In this document: piece by piece, positions 53,837 to 63,195 of the stretch | Numbering within the stretch: position 1 is the stretch's first letter | Layout: every line of letters begins with the position of its first letter | Source of the DNA: Sphingopyxis sp. PAMC25046 | GTDB taxonomy: Bacteria > Pseudomonadota > Alphaproteobacteria > Sphingomonadales > Sphingomonadaceae | NCBI RefSeq assembly: GCF_004795895.1 | Contig: NZ_CP039250.1 | Coordinates: forward strand, 4,317,501-4,381,500 | Direction: 5' to 3' | DNA length: 64,000 bases | Program-made: the position numbers and the translations under genes | Notes under the pieces: model-generated | Seen by the model: only the letters and a program-made list of their open reading frames with translations | The model's database searches: none | What the model was told of the DNA's origin: nothing

Positions 53837-54322
53837 TTACCGCCCGCCGGGCGCGCCCGCGCCCGGCGCGCCGACCGCGCCGATATTGCCGAAGATGTCT
53901 TCGAAGAAGCTGCGTTCGCGGCCCAGCGTCGGCGTCTTGTCGCCGTTGGGGCTGATCTTGTTCACCAGTTCGAGCCCGGTGCGATCGACCGCGGCGACGT
54001 TACCCGCCGCATCGAAGCGGACGCGCAGCACCTGCTGGTCGACGGGGCGGGGCCGCGCAAAGGCGAGCTGGCGCGTTTCGCGCGAAACATAATAATATTC
54101 GTCGGTTCCGAACTGTCCGACGAAGGTCGGACGGCCGAGCGTCTTTTCGACCGACTCGCGATTGTCGACGCCGGGGGTGATCGCCTGGGTCAGCGCCGGA
54201 TCGGCAACATAGCCCTGCCGCCCCTTGAGCTGCGCGCAGCCGCCAACGGTCAACGCGAGCGCCAGCCCGGCGACGATCAGACGCGCGGGGCGGACAGGAA
54301 GCTTCGGGTCATGGGTCGGCAT
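53837..54322 (-). CDS. bamE: Outer membrane protein assembly factor BamE
   Basis: Lipoprotein of the Bam complex that inserts beta-barrels in the outer membrane. The protein is 161 residues from ATG 54322, with the acylated Cys at 29 (VGGC). The SmpA/OmlA domain includes GVDNRESVEKTLGRPTFVGQFGTDEYYYVSRETRQLAF. The tail is Gly/Ala/Pro-rich. ATG 54322 is chosen because GGAG lies eight bases upstream; ATG 54328 would be only two bases from it. It is divergent from the cytochrome bc1 chaperone gene. Confidence 0.9.
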   Translation of the reverse strand: MPTHDPKLPVRPARLIVAGLALALTVGGCAQLKGRQGYVADPALTQAITPGVDNRESVEKTLGRPTFVGQFGTDEYYYVSRETRQLAFARPRPVDQQVLRVRFDAAGNVAAVDRTGLELVNKISPNGDKTPTLGRERSFFEDIFGNIGAVGAPGAGAPGGR

Positions 54323-54481
54323 CAACATATCTCCGTTGCGCCGCTCGTGTCGGGCGCTGGCAATCGCGCCTCTTAACCGCAAGCGGTCGGCGCGCACAAG
54401 CGGCTTATGCCGCGGCAAAGCTTGCGCCAAGCTGACTCAGGCCCCTTTTCCGCCGACATGATTCGGCCTAAGCGTTGCGCC

Positions 54482-55015
54482 ATGTTTTCTTCGCTCCGCA
54501 AACTCTTCAAATCCGAGCCCGATCCGCGCGAGGCGCGCCGCCCGCTATGGGATGCCGTCGTCACCACCGCGCGCGCGCCGCACTGGTATGCGATGGGGGC
54601 GGTGCCTGACACGCTCGACGGCCGCTTCGACATGATCAGCCTCGTGCTTTCGCTCGTGCTGCACCGGATCGACGAGGACCCCGGACAGGGACTTGCCGGC
54701 GTCCAGCTCACCGAATTGTTCGTGAACGACATGGACGGGCAGATGCGCCAGATCGGGTTCGGCGACATGGTCGTCGGCAAGCAGGTCGGACGGATGATGA
54801 GCGCGCTCGGCGGGCGGCTCGGCGCCTATCGTGCCGCGGACGGCTCGGCCGAATTGCGCGAGGCGCTGGTCCGCAACCTGTGGCGCGGCAACGCCCCCCC
54901 CGAAGCGGGGCTGGCGCATGTGATGACCGAGGTCGCGGCACTCCGCGCGGAGCTCGCGGCTACGCCGGTGTCCGATCTGGTCGTCGCCTCCCGGCTGGAC
55001 GGAGCGCGGGCGTGA
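54482..55015 (+). CDS. Ubiquinol-cytochrome c chaperone family protein (Cbp3-like)
   Basis: A 177-residue helical protein matching the ubiquinol-cytochrome c chaperone domain found in mitochondrial Cbp3. The segment WYAMGAVPDTLDGRFDMISLVLSLVLHRI and the FVNDMDGQMRQIGFGDMVVGKQVGRMMSALGGRLGAY block are conserved in alphaproteobacterial members. It is expected to aid cytochrome bc1 complex biogenesis, by analogy. ATG 54482 is used; an upstream ATG at 54458 is possible. Its stop overlaps the next gene by GTGA. Confidence 0.85.
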   Translation: MFSSLRKLFKSEPDPREARRPLWDAVVTTARAPHWYAMGAVPDTLDGRFDMISLVLSLVLHRIDEDPGQGLAGVQLTELFVNDMDGQMRQIGFGDMVVGKQVGRMMSALGGRLGAYRAADGSAELREALVRNLWRGNAPPEAGLAHVMTEVAALRAELAATPVSDLVVASRLDGARA

Positions 55016-55554
55016 CCGCGGCCGAATTCTCGCTGCCCGAATTTTCGCTGATCGTGACGCTGGCCGACGCGGCGCACGGCCGCGCCATTGCAGTCGAAGC
55101 CGACACCGGCGCGCGCGCTGCGATCGCCCGCCGGCTCGGTCTGCTCGCGCTCGATCGCTTTGTCCTCACCGCCGAGGTTCGTGCGATCGCGGGCGGAATT
55201 GCCGCGAAGGGCGAGGTGAGCGCCGACGTCGTACAGGCGTGCGCCGCGACCGACCTGCCCGTCTCTGCGACGATCGTCGAGCCGTTCGACCTGCGCTTCC
55301 TGCGCGACGTCGATGCGCCTGCAAGCGAGGAGGAAGAAATCGAGATCGGCAGCGAGGATCTCGACCTGCTGCCGCTCGAGGGCGACCGGATCGATTTGGG
55401 CGAGGCCGCGGTGCAGACGCTTTCGCTCGCGCTAAATCCTTTTCCACGCCACCCCGACGCCGACCGCATCCTTGCCGAAAAGGGCGTGCTCAGCGAAGAG
55501 GCCGCGGGGCCGTTCGCCGCGCTCGCCAAACTGCGCGGCAAGCCCGGCGCCTAG
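55012..55554 (+). CDS. DUF177 (YceD-like) protein
   Basis: A 180-residue acidic protein. The core, VVQACAATDLPVSATIVEPFDLRFL followed by EEIEIGSEDLDLLPLEGDRIDLGEAAVQTLSLALNPFPRHP, is the DUF177 pattern. In many bacteria the gene precedes rpmF and plsX and has been linked to 23S rRNA accumulation; here rpmF and plsX do not follow. The start is GTG 55012, overlapping the chaperone stop. The 3' end overlaps the convergent SRPBCC gene by four bases. Confidence 0.85.
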   Translation: MTAAEFSLPEFSLIVTLADAAHGRAIAVEADTGARAAIARRLGLLALDRFVLTAEVRAIAGGIAAKGEVSADVVQACAATDLPVSATIVEPFDLRFLRDVDAPASEEEEIEIGSEDLDLLPLEGDRIDLGEAAVQTLSLALNPFPRHPDADRILAEKGVLSEEAAGPFAALAKLRGKPGA

Positions 55555-56234
55555 CGACCTTCGTCGGGCGCGGGTTTCGCCTCTTCCTCGACCAGGTCGG
55601 CGACCGCGGCGTCGAGCCCGGGCTCATCCTTCGCGGCGGGCGCTTCTTCCTTCGGCGTTTCGGCAGCCTTTTCGTCGCGCGTCGGTGGCAGCGGCCCGCC
55701 GAGCACATTGGCGAGGCCGAGCAATTGCTCGCCGATCACCTTGTCGACCGCGGGTGCGATGTCGGCGACCTTGAAGCGCATATAGCCGCCGACGACATAA
55801 TCGAAGCGCAGCGCGCTGCCCGTCGGCGTTTCCTTGATCTGGATCGTCAGCGTGCCGGCGAGCGCTTCGCCCTGCAGCGGGCCGAAGGCGCCCGACAGGC
55901 GGAGCATCTCGTTCGGCTTGGCAAAGACGATGCGCGCGTGCTGGACGCTGCCGACGCCCGATCCGGCGTCGGGCAGCTTTTCGCAGAAGCAGCCGCCGGC
56001 CTGCGAATCGAGCCAGAAATTGGCGGCGTCGCCCGACCAGCTATGCTCCTTCGACCACCAGCTTTGCGGCATGCGGAGCATTTTCCAGACGTCGGCGGGA
56101 GTCGCGGCAACTTGCGCGGTGTGCGCGACGGTGAAGCCGATCTCGCCCTGATCGATGATCTTGGCGCTTGCCGCCGGGGCGACAGCGAACGCGGCGACGA
56201 ACGCCGCGCCGGTCGAAAATCGCGAAATCCTCAT
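55551..56234 (-). CDS. Exported SRPBCC/START-like protein
   Basis: A 227-residue protein with a signal peptide (hydrophobic residues 8-24, ending ASA) and a SRPBCC (Bet v 1-like) domain: AHTAQVAATPADVWKMLRMPQSWWSKEHSWSG, then HARIVFAKPNEMLRLSGAFGPLQGEALAGTLTIQI. The C-terminal 45 residues are an acidic Lys/Glu/Ala/Pro tail. SRPBCC folds bind hydrophobic ligands; a periplasmic lipid- or ligand-binding role is inference. It lies 48 bases downstream of adk on the same strand. Confidence 0.8.
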   Translation of the reverse strand: MRISRFSTGAAFVAAFAVAPAASAKIIDQGEIGFTVAHTAQVAATPADVWKMLRMPQSWWSKEHSWSGDAANFWLDSQAGGCFCEKLPDAGSGVGSVQHARIVFAKPNEMLRLSGAFGPLQGEALAGTLTIQIKETPTGSALRFDYVVGGYMRFKVADIAPAVDKVIGEQLLGLANVLGGPLPPTRDEKAAETPKEEAPAAKDEPGLDAAVADLVEEEAKPAPDEGR

Positions 56235-56282
56235 CAGCCCTATCCCCCTTGACGCCTCAATAACCGGCGCGGGGGACGCTGG

Positions 56283-56942
56283 CTAGCCAGCGGTTGCCAG
56301 GACCGTTTCGATCGCGTCGTTGACCTGGTCGATCGGCGCCATGCCGTCGACATGGGTGACGATGCCGCGCGCCTCGTAGATCGGCAGGATCGGCGCGGTC
56401 TTGGCGCGATATTCGGCCATGCGCGTGCGCACCGTTTCCTCATTGTCGTCGGGACGGCGCTTGAATTCGTCGCTGCCGCAAACGTCGCAAACATTCTCCA
56501 CCTTGGGGAGCTTGTAGCGGTCGTGATAGCCTGCACCGCACTTGGCGCAGCTGAAGCGGCCGGTGATGCGGTCGACGAGCGCGTCTTCCTCGACCCGCAG
56601 TTCGATCACATGGTCGAGCTTGCGGCCCCGGTCCGAGAGGATGGTGTCGAGCGCGTCGGCCTGCGCCGCGGTGCGCGGATAGCCGTCGAAGATCACCGAG
56701 ACGTCGGGGCCGAGCTCGTCGAGCCGCTCGCCGATGAGGCCCGAGACGATCGCGTCGGAGACGAGTTCGCCCGCGTCCATCACCGCCTTGGCCTGGAGGC
56801 CGATCGGCGTTCCCGCCTTGACCGCGGCGCGCAGCATGTCGCCCGTGGAGAGCTGGACCATGCCATGCTCGTCCTCGAGCCGCGAAGCCTGCGTACCCTT
56901 GCCCGCTCCCGGCGGACCAAGCAGAATGATATTCAGCGTCAT
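56283..56942 (-). CDS. adk: Adenylate kinase
   Basis: Interconverts ATP + AMP and two ADP in the cytosol. The protein is 219 residues. The P-loop GPPGAGKGT spans residues 9-17, FDGYPRT is near 85, and the long LID carries four zinc cysteines (Cys132, 135, 152, 155), as in Gram-positive-like adenylate kinases. This gene follows secY by 48 bases, the common secY-adk order. Confidence 0.97.
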   Translation of the reverse strand: MTLNIILLGPPGAGKGTQASRLEDEHGMVQLSTGDMLRAAVKAGTPIGLQAKAVMDAGELVSDAIVSGLIGERLDELGPDVSVIFDGYPRTAAQADALDTILSDRGRKLDHVIELRVEEDALVDRITGRFSCAKCGAGYHDRYKLPKVENVCDVCGSDEFKRRPDDNEETVRTRMAEYRAKTAPILPIYEARGIVTHVDGMAPIDQVNDAIETVLATAG

Positions 56943-56990
56943 GGGGACCCCTGTTTGCCCTACCGTGTCGCGAGTGCCGTAGCGGGCGCC

Positions 56991-58364
56991 TTAGCGCCGC
57001 GCAACGCCGCCTTTCAATTTGGCCTTCTTGATCAGGTCGCCATATTGATGCGCGAGCATGTGGCTCTGGATCTGGCTGATCGTATCGATCGTGACGTTCA
57101 CGATGATCAGCAGGCTGGTGCCGCCGAGCTGGAAGGGGAGGCCCGATCCGGCGATGAAATATTCGGGGATCAGACAGATCGCCGCCAGATAGGCCGCACC
57201 GAGCACGGTGATGCGAGTCAGCACGAAGTCGAGATAGGTCGCCGTATTTTTGCCCGGGCGGATGCCGGGGATGAAACCGTTCTGCTTCTTCAGATTGTCG
57301 GCGGTTTCCTCAGGATTGAAGACCACCGCGACGTAGAAGAAGCAGAAGAAGATGATGCCCGCGGCATAGAGCGCCATATAGAGCGGCTGGCCGTGCGCGA
57401 GATACTGGTTGAGCGTGATCAGGAAATCGCCGGTCGCGGTGTCGCCCTGGACGTTCTGGCCCATCATCTGCGTCACCGTCAGCGGCATCAGCAGCAGCGA
57501 CGAGGCGAAGATCGGCGGGATGACGCCGGCGGTGTTGACCTTCAAGGGCAGGTGGCTGCGGTCGGCCTGCATCACGCCGCGCTGCGTCGCCCGCTTCGGA
57601 TACTGGACCAGCACGCGGCGCTGCGCGCGTTCCATGAAGCTGATGAAGGCGATGATCACGATCGCGCCGCCGATGACGGCGATGATCGTGCCGCCGCCCA
57701 TCGAGCCTTCGCGGACCTGCGTGAACATCTGCGCGAAGCTGCGCGGCAACTGCGCGAGAATGCCCGCCATGATGATCAGCGAGACGCCGTTGCCGATGCC
57801 ACGGCTGGTAATCTGCTCGCCGAGCCACATCAGGAAGAGCGTGCCGCCGACGATCGAAATGACCGCGCCGACGCGGAACATCATGCCGGGGTCTACGACC
57901 GCGGCGATGCCCTGGCTCGCGCCGAGCGTTTCAAGCCCGACGGCGATGAAATAGCCCTGGATCGCGGTCAGCGCGACGGTGCCGTAGCGCGTATATTGGT
58001 TGAGCTTCTTGCGCCCGCTCTCGCCCTCTTTCTTGAGCGCGGCGAGACTCGGCGACAAGGCCGCCGCCAGCTGCACGACGATCGATGCGGTGATATAGGG
58101 CATGACGCCGAGCGCGATGATGCTCATGCGCTCGAGGCTGCCGCCCGAGAAGGTGTTGAAGATATCGAGGACGCCGCCCGAGGCCGCCTGCGAATAGAGG
58201 TTCGACAGCGCGACCGGATCGACGCCCGGAAGCGGCACGAACGACAGGAAACGGAAGACGATCAGCGCGCCGATCGTGAACCAGATGCGGTTCTTGAGTT
58301 CGGTCGCCTGACCGAACTTCGAGAAATTGAGGTTGGATGCAAGCTGGTCGGCGCGAGAGGCCAT
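56991..58364 (-). CDS. secY: Protein translocase subunit SecY
   Basis: The channel-forming subunit of the Sec translocon, with about ten membrane helices in 457 residues. The opening FSKFGQATELKNRIWFTIGALIVFRF is typical. The plug region (GVLDIFNTFSGGSLERMSI), the cytosolic loop with GESGRKKLNQYTRYGT, and the C-terminal MLAHQYGDLIKKAKLKGG are all visible. It is preceded by a 206-base gap after rplO that holds several inverted repeats, so it may have its own promoter. Confidence 0.97.
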   Translation of the reverse strand: MASRADQLASNLNFSKFGQATELKNRIWFTIGALIVFRFLSFVPLPGVDPVALSNLYSQAASGGVLDIFNTFSGGSLERMSIIALGVMPYITASIVVQLAAALSPSLAALKKEGESGRKKLNQYTRYGTVALTAIQGYFIAVGLETLGASQGIAAVVDPGMMFRVGAVISIVGGTLFLMWLGEQITSRGIGNGVSLIIMAGILAQLPRSFAQMFTQVREGSMGGGTIIAVIGGAIVIIAFISFMERAQRRVLVQYPKRATQRGVMQADRSHLPLKVNTAGVIPPIFASSLLLMPLTVTQMMGQNVQGDTATGDFLITLNQYLAHGQPLYMALYAAGIIFFCFFYVAVVFNPEETADNLKKQNGFIPGIRPGKNTATYLDFVLTRITVLGAAYLAAICLIPEYFIAGSGLPFQLGGTSLLIIVNVTIDTISQIQSHMLAHQYGDLIKKAKLKGGVARR

Positions 58365-58491
58365 GGGTGTTTTCCTCGGATAGTCCGGGCCGCGCCCCCC
58401 GCGACCCGGCGCCTATGTGCGTTCGGCGGTCGCGAAGCGCAAGGGGAAAGGCCTATTTTGCAACGCAGCTCGTCGATACCGGCTGCGTCAT

Positions 58492-58508
58492 CCGTTCGTA
58501 TCGAACGG
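58492..58508. promoter_or_regulatory. Palindrome in the rplO-secY gap
   Basis: CCGTTCG (58492-58498) and CGAACGG (58502-58508) are exact complements around TAT. To its left ACGCAGC (about 58463-58469) and GCTGCGT (58482-58488) form a second repeat. Both lie upstream of secY. They could be a regulator site or a leader hairpin. Confidence 0.4.
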
Positions 58509-58532
58509 GAAGTATCAGATCGCCAAACGACG

Positions 58533-58563
58533 AAGGGGCGGCCCGTATCCCGAGCCGCCCCTT
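58533..58563 (-). terminator. Hairpin after rplO
   Basis: AAGGGGCGGC (58533-58542) and GCCGCCCCTT (58554-58563) form a ten-base stem with an 11-base loop, beginning seven bases after the rplO stop. The uridine run on the minus strand is short. It could end or partly attenuate the spc operon before secY. Confidence 0.5.
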
Positions 58564-58570
58564 TGCCAGA

Positions 58571-59059
58571 TTATTCCGCCTTGGCTTCGGCCGGAGCTGC
58601 GGGCAACTCGACCTTGCCGCCGGCCTTTTCGACCGCTTCGATCGCGCCCTTCGACGCGCCGGCAACGGCGAAGTTGACTTTCGCGGTGAGTTCGCCCTTG
58701 GCGAGGAGGCGAACGCCGTCCTTGCCGCCGCGCGCGACGCCAGCGGCCTTGAGCGCGGCGTGATCGACGGTCTTCTTGGCGTCGAGCTTCTTTTCGTCGA
58801 TCAGCTTCTGGATCTGGCCCAGATTCACGATCGCGAAGTCCTTCGCGAAGATGTTGTTGAAGCCGCGCTTCGGGATGCGCATGTGGAGCGGCATCTGGCC
58901 GCCCTCGAAGCCGTTGATCGCGACGCCGCTGCGCGCCTTCTGGCCCTTCTGGCCGCGGCCGGCGGTCTTGCCCTTGCCCGAGCCGATGCCGCGTCCGACG
59001 CGCATGCGGCCCTTGCGGGCGCCGTTGTTGTCACGAAGTTCGTTAAGCTTGATAGTCAT
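58571..59059 (-). CDS. rplO: 50S ribosomal protein L15
   Basis: A 162-residue late-assembly protein of the large subunit. The glycine/arginine-rich N-terminus ([24 protein letters not shown], then [18 protein letters not shown]) and [17 protein letters not shown] are diagnostic. The C-terminus is extended and Ala/Glu-rich. It lies downstream of a DUF1737 gene, not directly after rpmD, and is followed by a terminator-like hairpin. Confidence 0.97.
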   Translation of the reverse strand: MTIKLNELRDNNGARKGRMRVGRGIGSGKGKTAGRGQKGQKARSGVAINGFEGGQMPLHMRIPKRGFNNIFAKDFAIVNLGQIQKLIDEKKLDAKKTVDHAALKAAGVARGGKDGVRLLAKGELTAKVNFAVAGASKGAIEAVEKAGGKVELPAAPAEAKAE

Positions 59060-59103
59060 GTTGCACTCGCTTTCGCTGTGTTCGCGCTATGGACCGAAAC
59101 GCT

Positions 59104-59310
59104 TCAGTCCGGTTCGATTTCACTCGACGGCTGAAAGCCGGGATAGGGCCCAGCCTTTTCCATCACGATGGCCTGGGCGACATAGCCGCGGCCATCGACA
59201 CTGGTAATCGAGGGGCTGCCGTGAAGCTGCCATCCCCGGTTGAGCAGTCCCTCGACCCGCGCGCAAAAGGCGCTGTCGTCGGGACCGGTCAACAGGCGAT
59301 AGAGTTTCAC
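59104..59310 (-). CDS. DUF1737-like protein inside the ribosomal operon
   Basis: A 68-residue protein starting MKLYRLLTGPDDSAFCARVEGLLNRGWQLHGSPSI and continuing VAQAIVM, the DUF1737 pattern (small domain with GW-x-L-x-G). It lies five bases after rpmD and 44 before rplO, so it must be transcribed with the ribosomal genes. Its role is unknown. The coding sequence keeps the same G/C-rich codon habit as its neighbours. Confidence 0.8.
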   Translation of the reverse strand: MKLYRLLTGPDDSAFCARVEGLLNRGWQLHGSPSITSVDGRGYVAQAIVMEKAGPYPGFQPSSEIEPD

Positions 59311-59315
59311 CGGCT

Positions 59316-59501
59316 TCAGCCCTCGACGACTTCCACCATGTGTGGAAGCTTGCGGATCATGCCGCGCACTTCCGGGGTGTCGACCAGTTCGACCTCGCGG
59401 TGCATCTTGCCCAGGCCGAGGCCGGTCAGGATCGCACGCTGGCTCTTGGGACGACGGATCGGCGAACCGATCTGGCGGATCTTGATCTTCTTGTCGGCCA
59501 T
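59316..59501 (-). CDS. rpmD: 50S ribosomal protein L30
   Basis: A 61-residue protein with the L30 pattern [44 protein letters not shown]. It binds 23S rRNA in the large subunit. It lies four bases after rpsE, in the usual spc order. Confidence 0.96.
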   Translation of the reverse strand: MADKKIKIRQIGSPIRRPKSQRAILTGLGLGKMHREVELVDTPEVRGMIRKLPHMVEVVEG

Positions 59502-59505
59502 GGTC

Positions 59506-60210
59506 TTACTCCGTCACCGCCGCGGCTTCCGCCTCGGCTGCGCGGTCGGACGCGCCGCCACGCTTGATCAGGTCCGAAACCTTCTTGCCGCGACGCTGCG
59601 CGACCGACTTCGGGCTGGTCTGTTCACCGAGCGCCTCAAAGGTCGCGCGGATCATGTTATAGGGGTTCGAGGTGCCGACCGACTTGGTCACCACATCGGC
59701 AACGCCCAGCGATTCGAACACAGCGCGCATCGGGCCACCGGCGATGATACCGGTACCGGCGGGCGCCGAACGCAGCGTCACATTGCCCGCGCCGAACACA
59801 CCGCGACCGTCATGGTGCAGCGTGCGGCCGTCGCGCAGCGGAACGCGGATCATCGCCTTCTTCGCGGCAGCGGTCGCCTTCGAAATGGCTTCGGGCACTT
59901 CGCGCGCCTTGCCATGGCCGAAACCGGCGCGGCCCTTGCCGTCGCCGACGACGACGAGCGCGGCGAAACCGAAGCGCTTGCCGCCCTTCACGGTCTTCGA
60001 AACGCGGTTGATGTGGACGAGCTTTTCAATCAGCTCTTCGCCGCCATCCTCGTCGCGCGGGCGGCGATCGTCGCGGCGGCCACGGCCACCGTCACGTCCA
60101 CCACGACCGCCATCGCGGCCGCCGCCACGGCCGCGGCGCGGAGCCTGGCCTTCGGTCGGGGTCGTCGCCTCGGGGGCGGCGCCTTCGGCGTTCTGAATTT
60201 CGTCTGCCAT
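59506..60210 (-). CDS. rpsE: 30S ribosomal protein S5 with Gly/Arg-rich N-terminal extension
   Basis: Small-subunit protein that helps decoding accuracy. At 234 residues it is about 65 longer than E. coli S5. The core starts near residue 57 ([23 protein letters not shown]) and carries the S5 domains, ending before a short acidic tail. Residues about 24-52 are a repeated G-R-D-rich stretch ([20 protein letters not shown]). Such RGG-like extensions may bind RNA. It lies between rplR and rpmD. Confidence 0.96.
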   Translation of the reverse strand: MADEIQNAEGAAPEATTPTEGQAPRRGRGGGRDGGRGGRDGGRGRRDDRRPRDEDGGEELIEKLVHINRVSKTVKGGKRFGFAALVVVGDGKGRAGFGHGKAREVPEAISKATAAAKKAMIRVPLRDGRTLHHDGRGVFGAGNVTLRSAPAGTGIIAGGPMRAVFESLGVADVVTKSVGTSNPYNMIRATFEALGEQTSPKSVAQRRGKKVSDLIKRGGASDRAAEAEAAAVTE

Positions 60211-60212
60211 GA

Positions 60213-60566
60213 TTAGAACTCCAATCCGCCTTCGCGAGCCGCGTCGGCCAGCGCCTTGATGCGCCCGTGGAACAGGAAGCCGCCACGGTCGAACACGACC
60301 TGCGTCACGCCCGCCTTCTTGGCGGCAGCGGCGAGGCGCTTGCCGACGTCGGCAGCCGCCGCCGTGGTAGCGCCGGTCTTGCCGCGAACATCCTTGTCGA
60401 GCGTCGAGGCCGAAGCCAGCGTCTGCCCGGCAGCGTCATCGATGAGCTGCGCATAGATGTGACGGCCCGAACGGTGCACCGAAAGGCGGGCACGGCCAGC
60501 GGCGCGCTGACGGAGGGCGGTACGAACGCGCTGACGGCGTTTCTGGAAAGGGGTAAGATGTGCCAT
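60213..60566 (-). CDS. rplR: 50S ribosomal protein L18
   Basis: A 117-residue 5S rRNA-binding protein. [29 protein letters not shown] and the C-terminal [28 protein letters not shown] are diagnostic. It lies two bases upstream of rpsE. Confidence 0.97.
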   Translation of the reverse strand: MAHLTPFQKRRQRVRTALRQRAAGRARLSVHRSGRHIYAQLIDDAAGQTLASASTLDKDVRGKTGATTAAAADVGKRLAAAAKKAGVTQVVFDRGGFLFHGRIKALADAAREGGLEF

Positions 60567-60569
60567 GGC

Positions 60570-61103
60570 TTACTTCTTCTTGCCTTCTTTGCGGAAGATG
60601 TACTCGCCGCGATATTTGATGCCCTTGCCCTTATAGGGTTCGGGCTTGCGCCAACGGCGGATTTCCGCCGCGACCTGGCCGACCTTCTGCTTGTCGATGC
60701 CGTTGATCTCGATCGTCGTATTGTCCGGCGTCTTGATCTCGATGCCTTCGGGCACCGCGAAATCGACATCGTGGCTGTAGCCGAGCTGCAGCTTCAGATT
60801 CTTGCCCTGTGCGTTGGCGCGATAGCCGACACCGGTGATTTCGAGCACCTTGGTGAAGCCTTCGGTCACGCCCGTGATCAGGTTCTGGACCAGCGTGCGC
60901 TGCATGCCCCAGAAGGCGCGTGCTTCGCGGGTGTCGTTCGCGGGCTGCACCGAGATGCTGCCTTCGCCGACTTCATATTTGATGAGGTCGGACAGCGGCA
61001 TCGCGAGCGTGCCCTTCGGACCCTTGACCGACAGCTGGCCGCCGTCGATCGCAGCGGTGACACCGCCGGGGATCGCTACTGCCTTTTTACCAATGCGCGA
61101 CAT
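60570..61103 (-). CDS. rplF: 50S ribosomal protein L6
   Basis: A 177-residue large-subunit protein near the sarcin-ricin loop. [21 protein letters not shown] opens it, and [24 protein letters not shown] closes it with the L6 signature. It shares a base with the rpsH stop. Confidence 0.97.
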   Translation of the reverse strand: MSRIGKKAVAIPGGVTAAIDGGQLSVKGPKGTLAMPLSDLIKYEVGEGSISVQPANDTREARAFWGMQRTLVQNLITGVTEGFTKVLEITGVGYRANAQGKNLKLQLGYSHDVDFAVPEGIEIKTPDNTTIEINGIDKQKVGQVAAEIRRWRKPEPYKGKGIKYRGEYIFRKEGKKK

Positions 61104-61507
61104 CAGAACACCTCCGCCAGCACTTCGCCGCCGACATTATGCTCGCGGGCTTCGGCGTCCGAGAGAACGCCGCGCGGGGTCGACACGATGGTGATGCCAA
61201 GGCCGTTGCGCACGATCGGCAGCTCTTTCGAGCCCGAATAGATGCGACGGCCCGGCTTCGAGACGCGGGCCACGTGGCGGATCGCCGGCTGGCCTTCGAA
61301 ATATTTAAGCTCGATGCGAATGCCCTTGTGCTGGCCCTTGGCACCCAGCGCTTCTTCGCTGTAGCCGCGGATATAGCCTTCGCGCTGGAGAACATCGAGA
61401 ACGCGGACGCGCAGGGTCGAGGCGGGAGTCAGGACGCTGTCCTTCTTCGCCTGCTGGCCGTTGCGGATGCGGGTGAGCATATCACCCAGGGGATCGGTCA
61501 TTGCCAT
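61103..61507 (-). CDS. rpsH: 30S ribosomal protein S8
   Basis: A 134-residue 16S rRNA-binding protein, which represses the spc operon in E. coli. [15 protein letters not shown] at the start and the C-terminal [33 protein letters not shown] are family signatures. It lies 12 bases after rpsN. Confidence 0.97.
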   Translation of the reverse strand: MAMTDPLGDMLTRIRNGQQAKKDSVLTPASTLRVRVLDVLQREGYIRGYSEEALGAKGQHKGIRIELKYFEGQPAIRHVARVSKPGRRIYSGSKELPIVRNGLGITIVSTPRGVLSDAEAREHNVGGEVLAEVF

Positions 61508-61519
61508 CTTGTCAGTCCC

Positions 61520-61825
61520 TTACCAGCTCGACTTCACAACACCGGGGATCAGGCCCTTGTTGGCCAGATCGCGGAGCTGGATACGGCACAGCCGGAATTT
61601 GCGATAATAGGCGCGCGGGCGGCCCGTCAGCTCGCACCGGTTGCGGATGCGGGTCGGGTTGCCGTTGCGCGGGATTTCCGCCATCTTGAGGCGCGCGATC
61701 AGACGCTCGCCATCGTCGAGCGACGTGTCCGCCGCAATCGCCTTCAGCTTCGCGTAACGGCCGGCATATTTCTTCACCAGCTGCTTGCGACGCTCGTTCT
61801 TGTTTACCGAACTCAGTTTCGCCAT
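61520..61825 (-). CDS. rpsN: 30S ribosomal protein S14 (zinc-free type)
   Basis: A 101-residue protein of the long, cysteine-poor S14 type: [56 protein letters not shown] and a C-terminal PGVVKSSW. It lacks the CxxC...CxxC of the zinc form. It lies between rplE and rpsH. Confidence 0.97.
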   Translation of the reverse strand: MAKLSSVNKNERRKQLVKKYAGRYAKLKAIAADTSLDDGERLIARLKMAEIPRNGNPTRIRNRCELTGRPRAYYRKFRLCRIQLRDLANKGLIPGVVKSSW

Positions 61826-61877
61826 GACTTAAGTTCTCTTTCCTTCTTGAAAGAGCCTGCCTGGTCCCTTGCGGGGA

Positions 61878-62456
61878 TCAGGCGGCTTCCTTTTCCTGCG
61901 CTTCGATCGGGAAGGGGAAGCCGAACAGCTTGAGCAGTTCGCGGGCTTCTTCGTCCGTCCGGGCGGTGGTGGTGACGATCACGTCCATGCCGCGCACCTG
62001 GTCGATGCGGTCATAGTTGATCTCGGGGAAGATGATCTGCTCTTTCAGGCCCATGGCATAGTTGCCACGGCCGTCGAAGCTGGTCGCCGACACGCCGCGG
62101 AAGTCGCGGATGCGCGGCATCGCGATCGTGATCAGGCGATCGAGGAATTCATACATACGTTCGCGGCGCAGGGTGACCTTGCAGCCGATCGGCATGCCTT
62201 CGCGCAGCTTGAACTGGGCGATCGACTTCTTCGCCTTGGTCACGACGGGCTTCTGGCCGGCGATGAGTTCCATCTCGGCAGCGGCCGCTTCGACCTTCTT
62301 CTTGTCCTGCGTGGCTTCGCCGACGCCCATGTTGAGCGTGATCTTTTCGATCTTCGGCACTTCCATCGCGTTCTTGTAACCGAACTTCTCGGTCATCGCC
62401 TTGACGATCACATCGTCATAGCGCTTGCGCATGCGCGGGGTGTAATTGTCAGCCAT
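61878..62456 (-). CDS. rplE: 50S ribosomal protein L5
   Basis: A 192-residue 5S rRNA-binding protein. [20 protein letters not shown] and RVRD-like [23 protein letters not shown] are diagnostic; it ends in a short variable tail. Its start overlaps the rplX stop by eight bases. Confidence 0.97.
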   Translation of the reverse strand: MADNYTPRMRKRYDDVIVKAMTEKFGYKNAMEVPKIEKITLNMGVGEATQDKKKVEAAAAEMELIAGQKPVVTKAKKSIAQFKLREGMPIGCKVTLRRERMYEFLDRLITIAMPRIRDFRGVSATSFDGRGNYAMGLKEQIIFPEINYDRIDQVRGMDVIVTTTARTDEEARELLKLFGFPFPIEAQEKEAA

Positions 62457-62766
62457 TGATCGTCTCCCCGGACTTCACGGCCACGCGGACCTTCTTGCCG
62501 TCCTTGGTTTCAAAACAAACGCGCGTCGGCTTGCCGGTCTTGGGATCGGCGAGCGCAACCTTGCTTGCGAACAGCGGCGCTTCCTTGCGTTCCAGACCGC
62601 CCTGCGGGTTGGTCTGGCTCGGCTTGCGGTGGCGCGTGATGACGTTGACGCCCGCGACGACGACCTTGCCGTCTTTCGGCAGGCTCTGCGTCACTTCGCC
62701 GGTCTTGCCCTTGTCCTTTCCGGACAGGATGACAACCGTGTCGCCCTTCTTGATCTTGTTCGCCAT
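62449..62766 (-). CDS. rplX: 50S ribosomal protein L24
   Basis: A 105-residue early-assembly protein with a KOW motif ([23 protein letters not shown]) and the [16 protein letters not shown] loop. It lies two bases after rplN. Confidence 0.97.
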   Translation of the reverse strand: MANKIKKGDTVVILSGKDKGKTGEVTQSLPKDGKVVVAGVNVITRHRKPSQTNPQGGLERKEAPLFASKVALADPKTGKPTRVCFETKDGKKVRVAVKSGETING

Positions 62767-62768
62767 GG

Positions 62769-63137
62769 TCAGAGCACCTCCGGCGCCAGGCTGATGATCT
62801 TCATATAGCCGCGGCCGCGCAGTTCGCGGACGACGGGGCCGAAGATACGGGTGCCGATCGGCTCCTCGTTCTTGTTGACGAGCACGGCGGCGTTGCTGTC
62901 GAAACGGATCACCGAGCCATCGGCGCGGCGCACATCCTTCGCGGTGCGGACGATGACGGCGCGATGCACGTCGCCCTTCTTCACCTTGCCGCGCGGCTGC
63001 GCTTCCTTGATCGACACGACGATCACGTCGCCGACGCCGGCGGTACGACGCTTCGAGCCGCCGAGCACCTTGATGCACTGGACGCGCTTCGCGCCGCTGT
63101 TGTCGGCGACTTCCAATTGTGACTGCATCTGAATCAT
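62769..63137 (-). CDS. rplN: 50S ribosomal protein L14
   Basis: A 122-residue large-subunit protein: [31 protein letters not shown] and the C-terminal [28 protein letters not shown] are unmistakable. A 58-base gap separates it from rpsQ upstream. Confidence 0.97.
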   Translation of the reverse strand: MIQMQSQLEVADNSGAKRVQCIKVLGGSKRRTAGVGDVIVVSIKEAQPRGKVKKGDVHRAVIVRTAKDVRRADGSVIRFDSNAAVLVNKNEEPIGTRIFGPVVRELRGRGYMKIISLAPEVL

Positions 63138-63195
63138 CGATGCACTTCCTTCTTCCTTGGCCTACCGGGATGCCCCGGCGGTTCCGTGAAACTCT

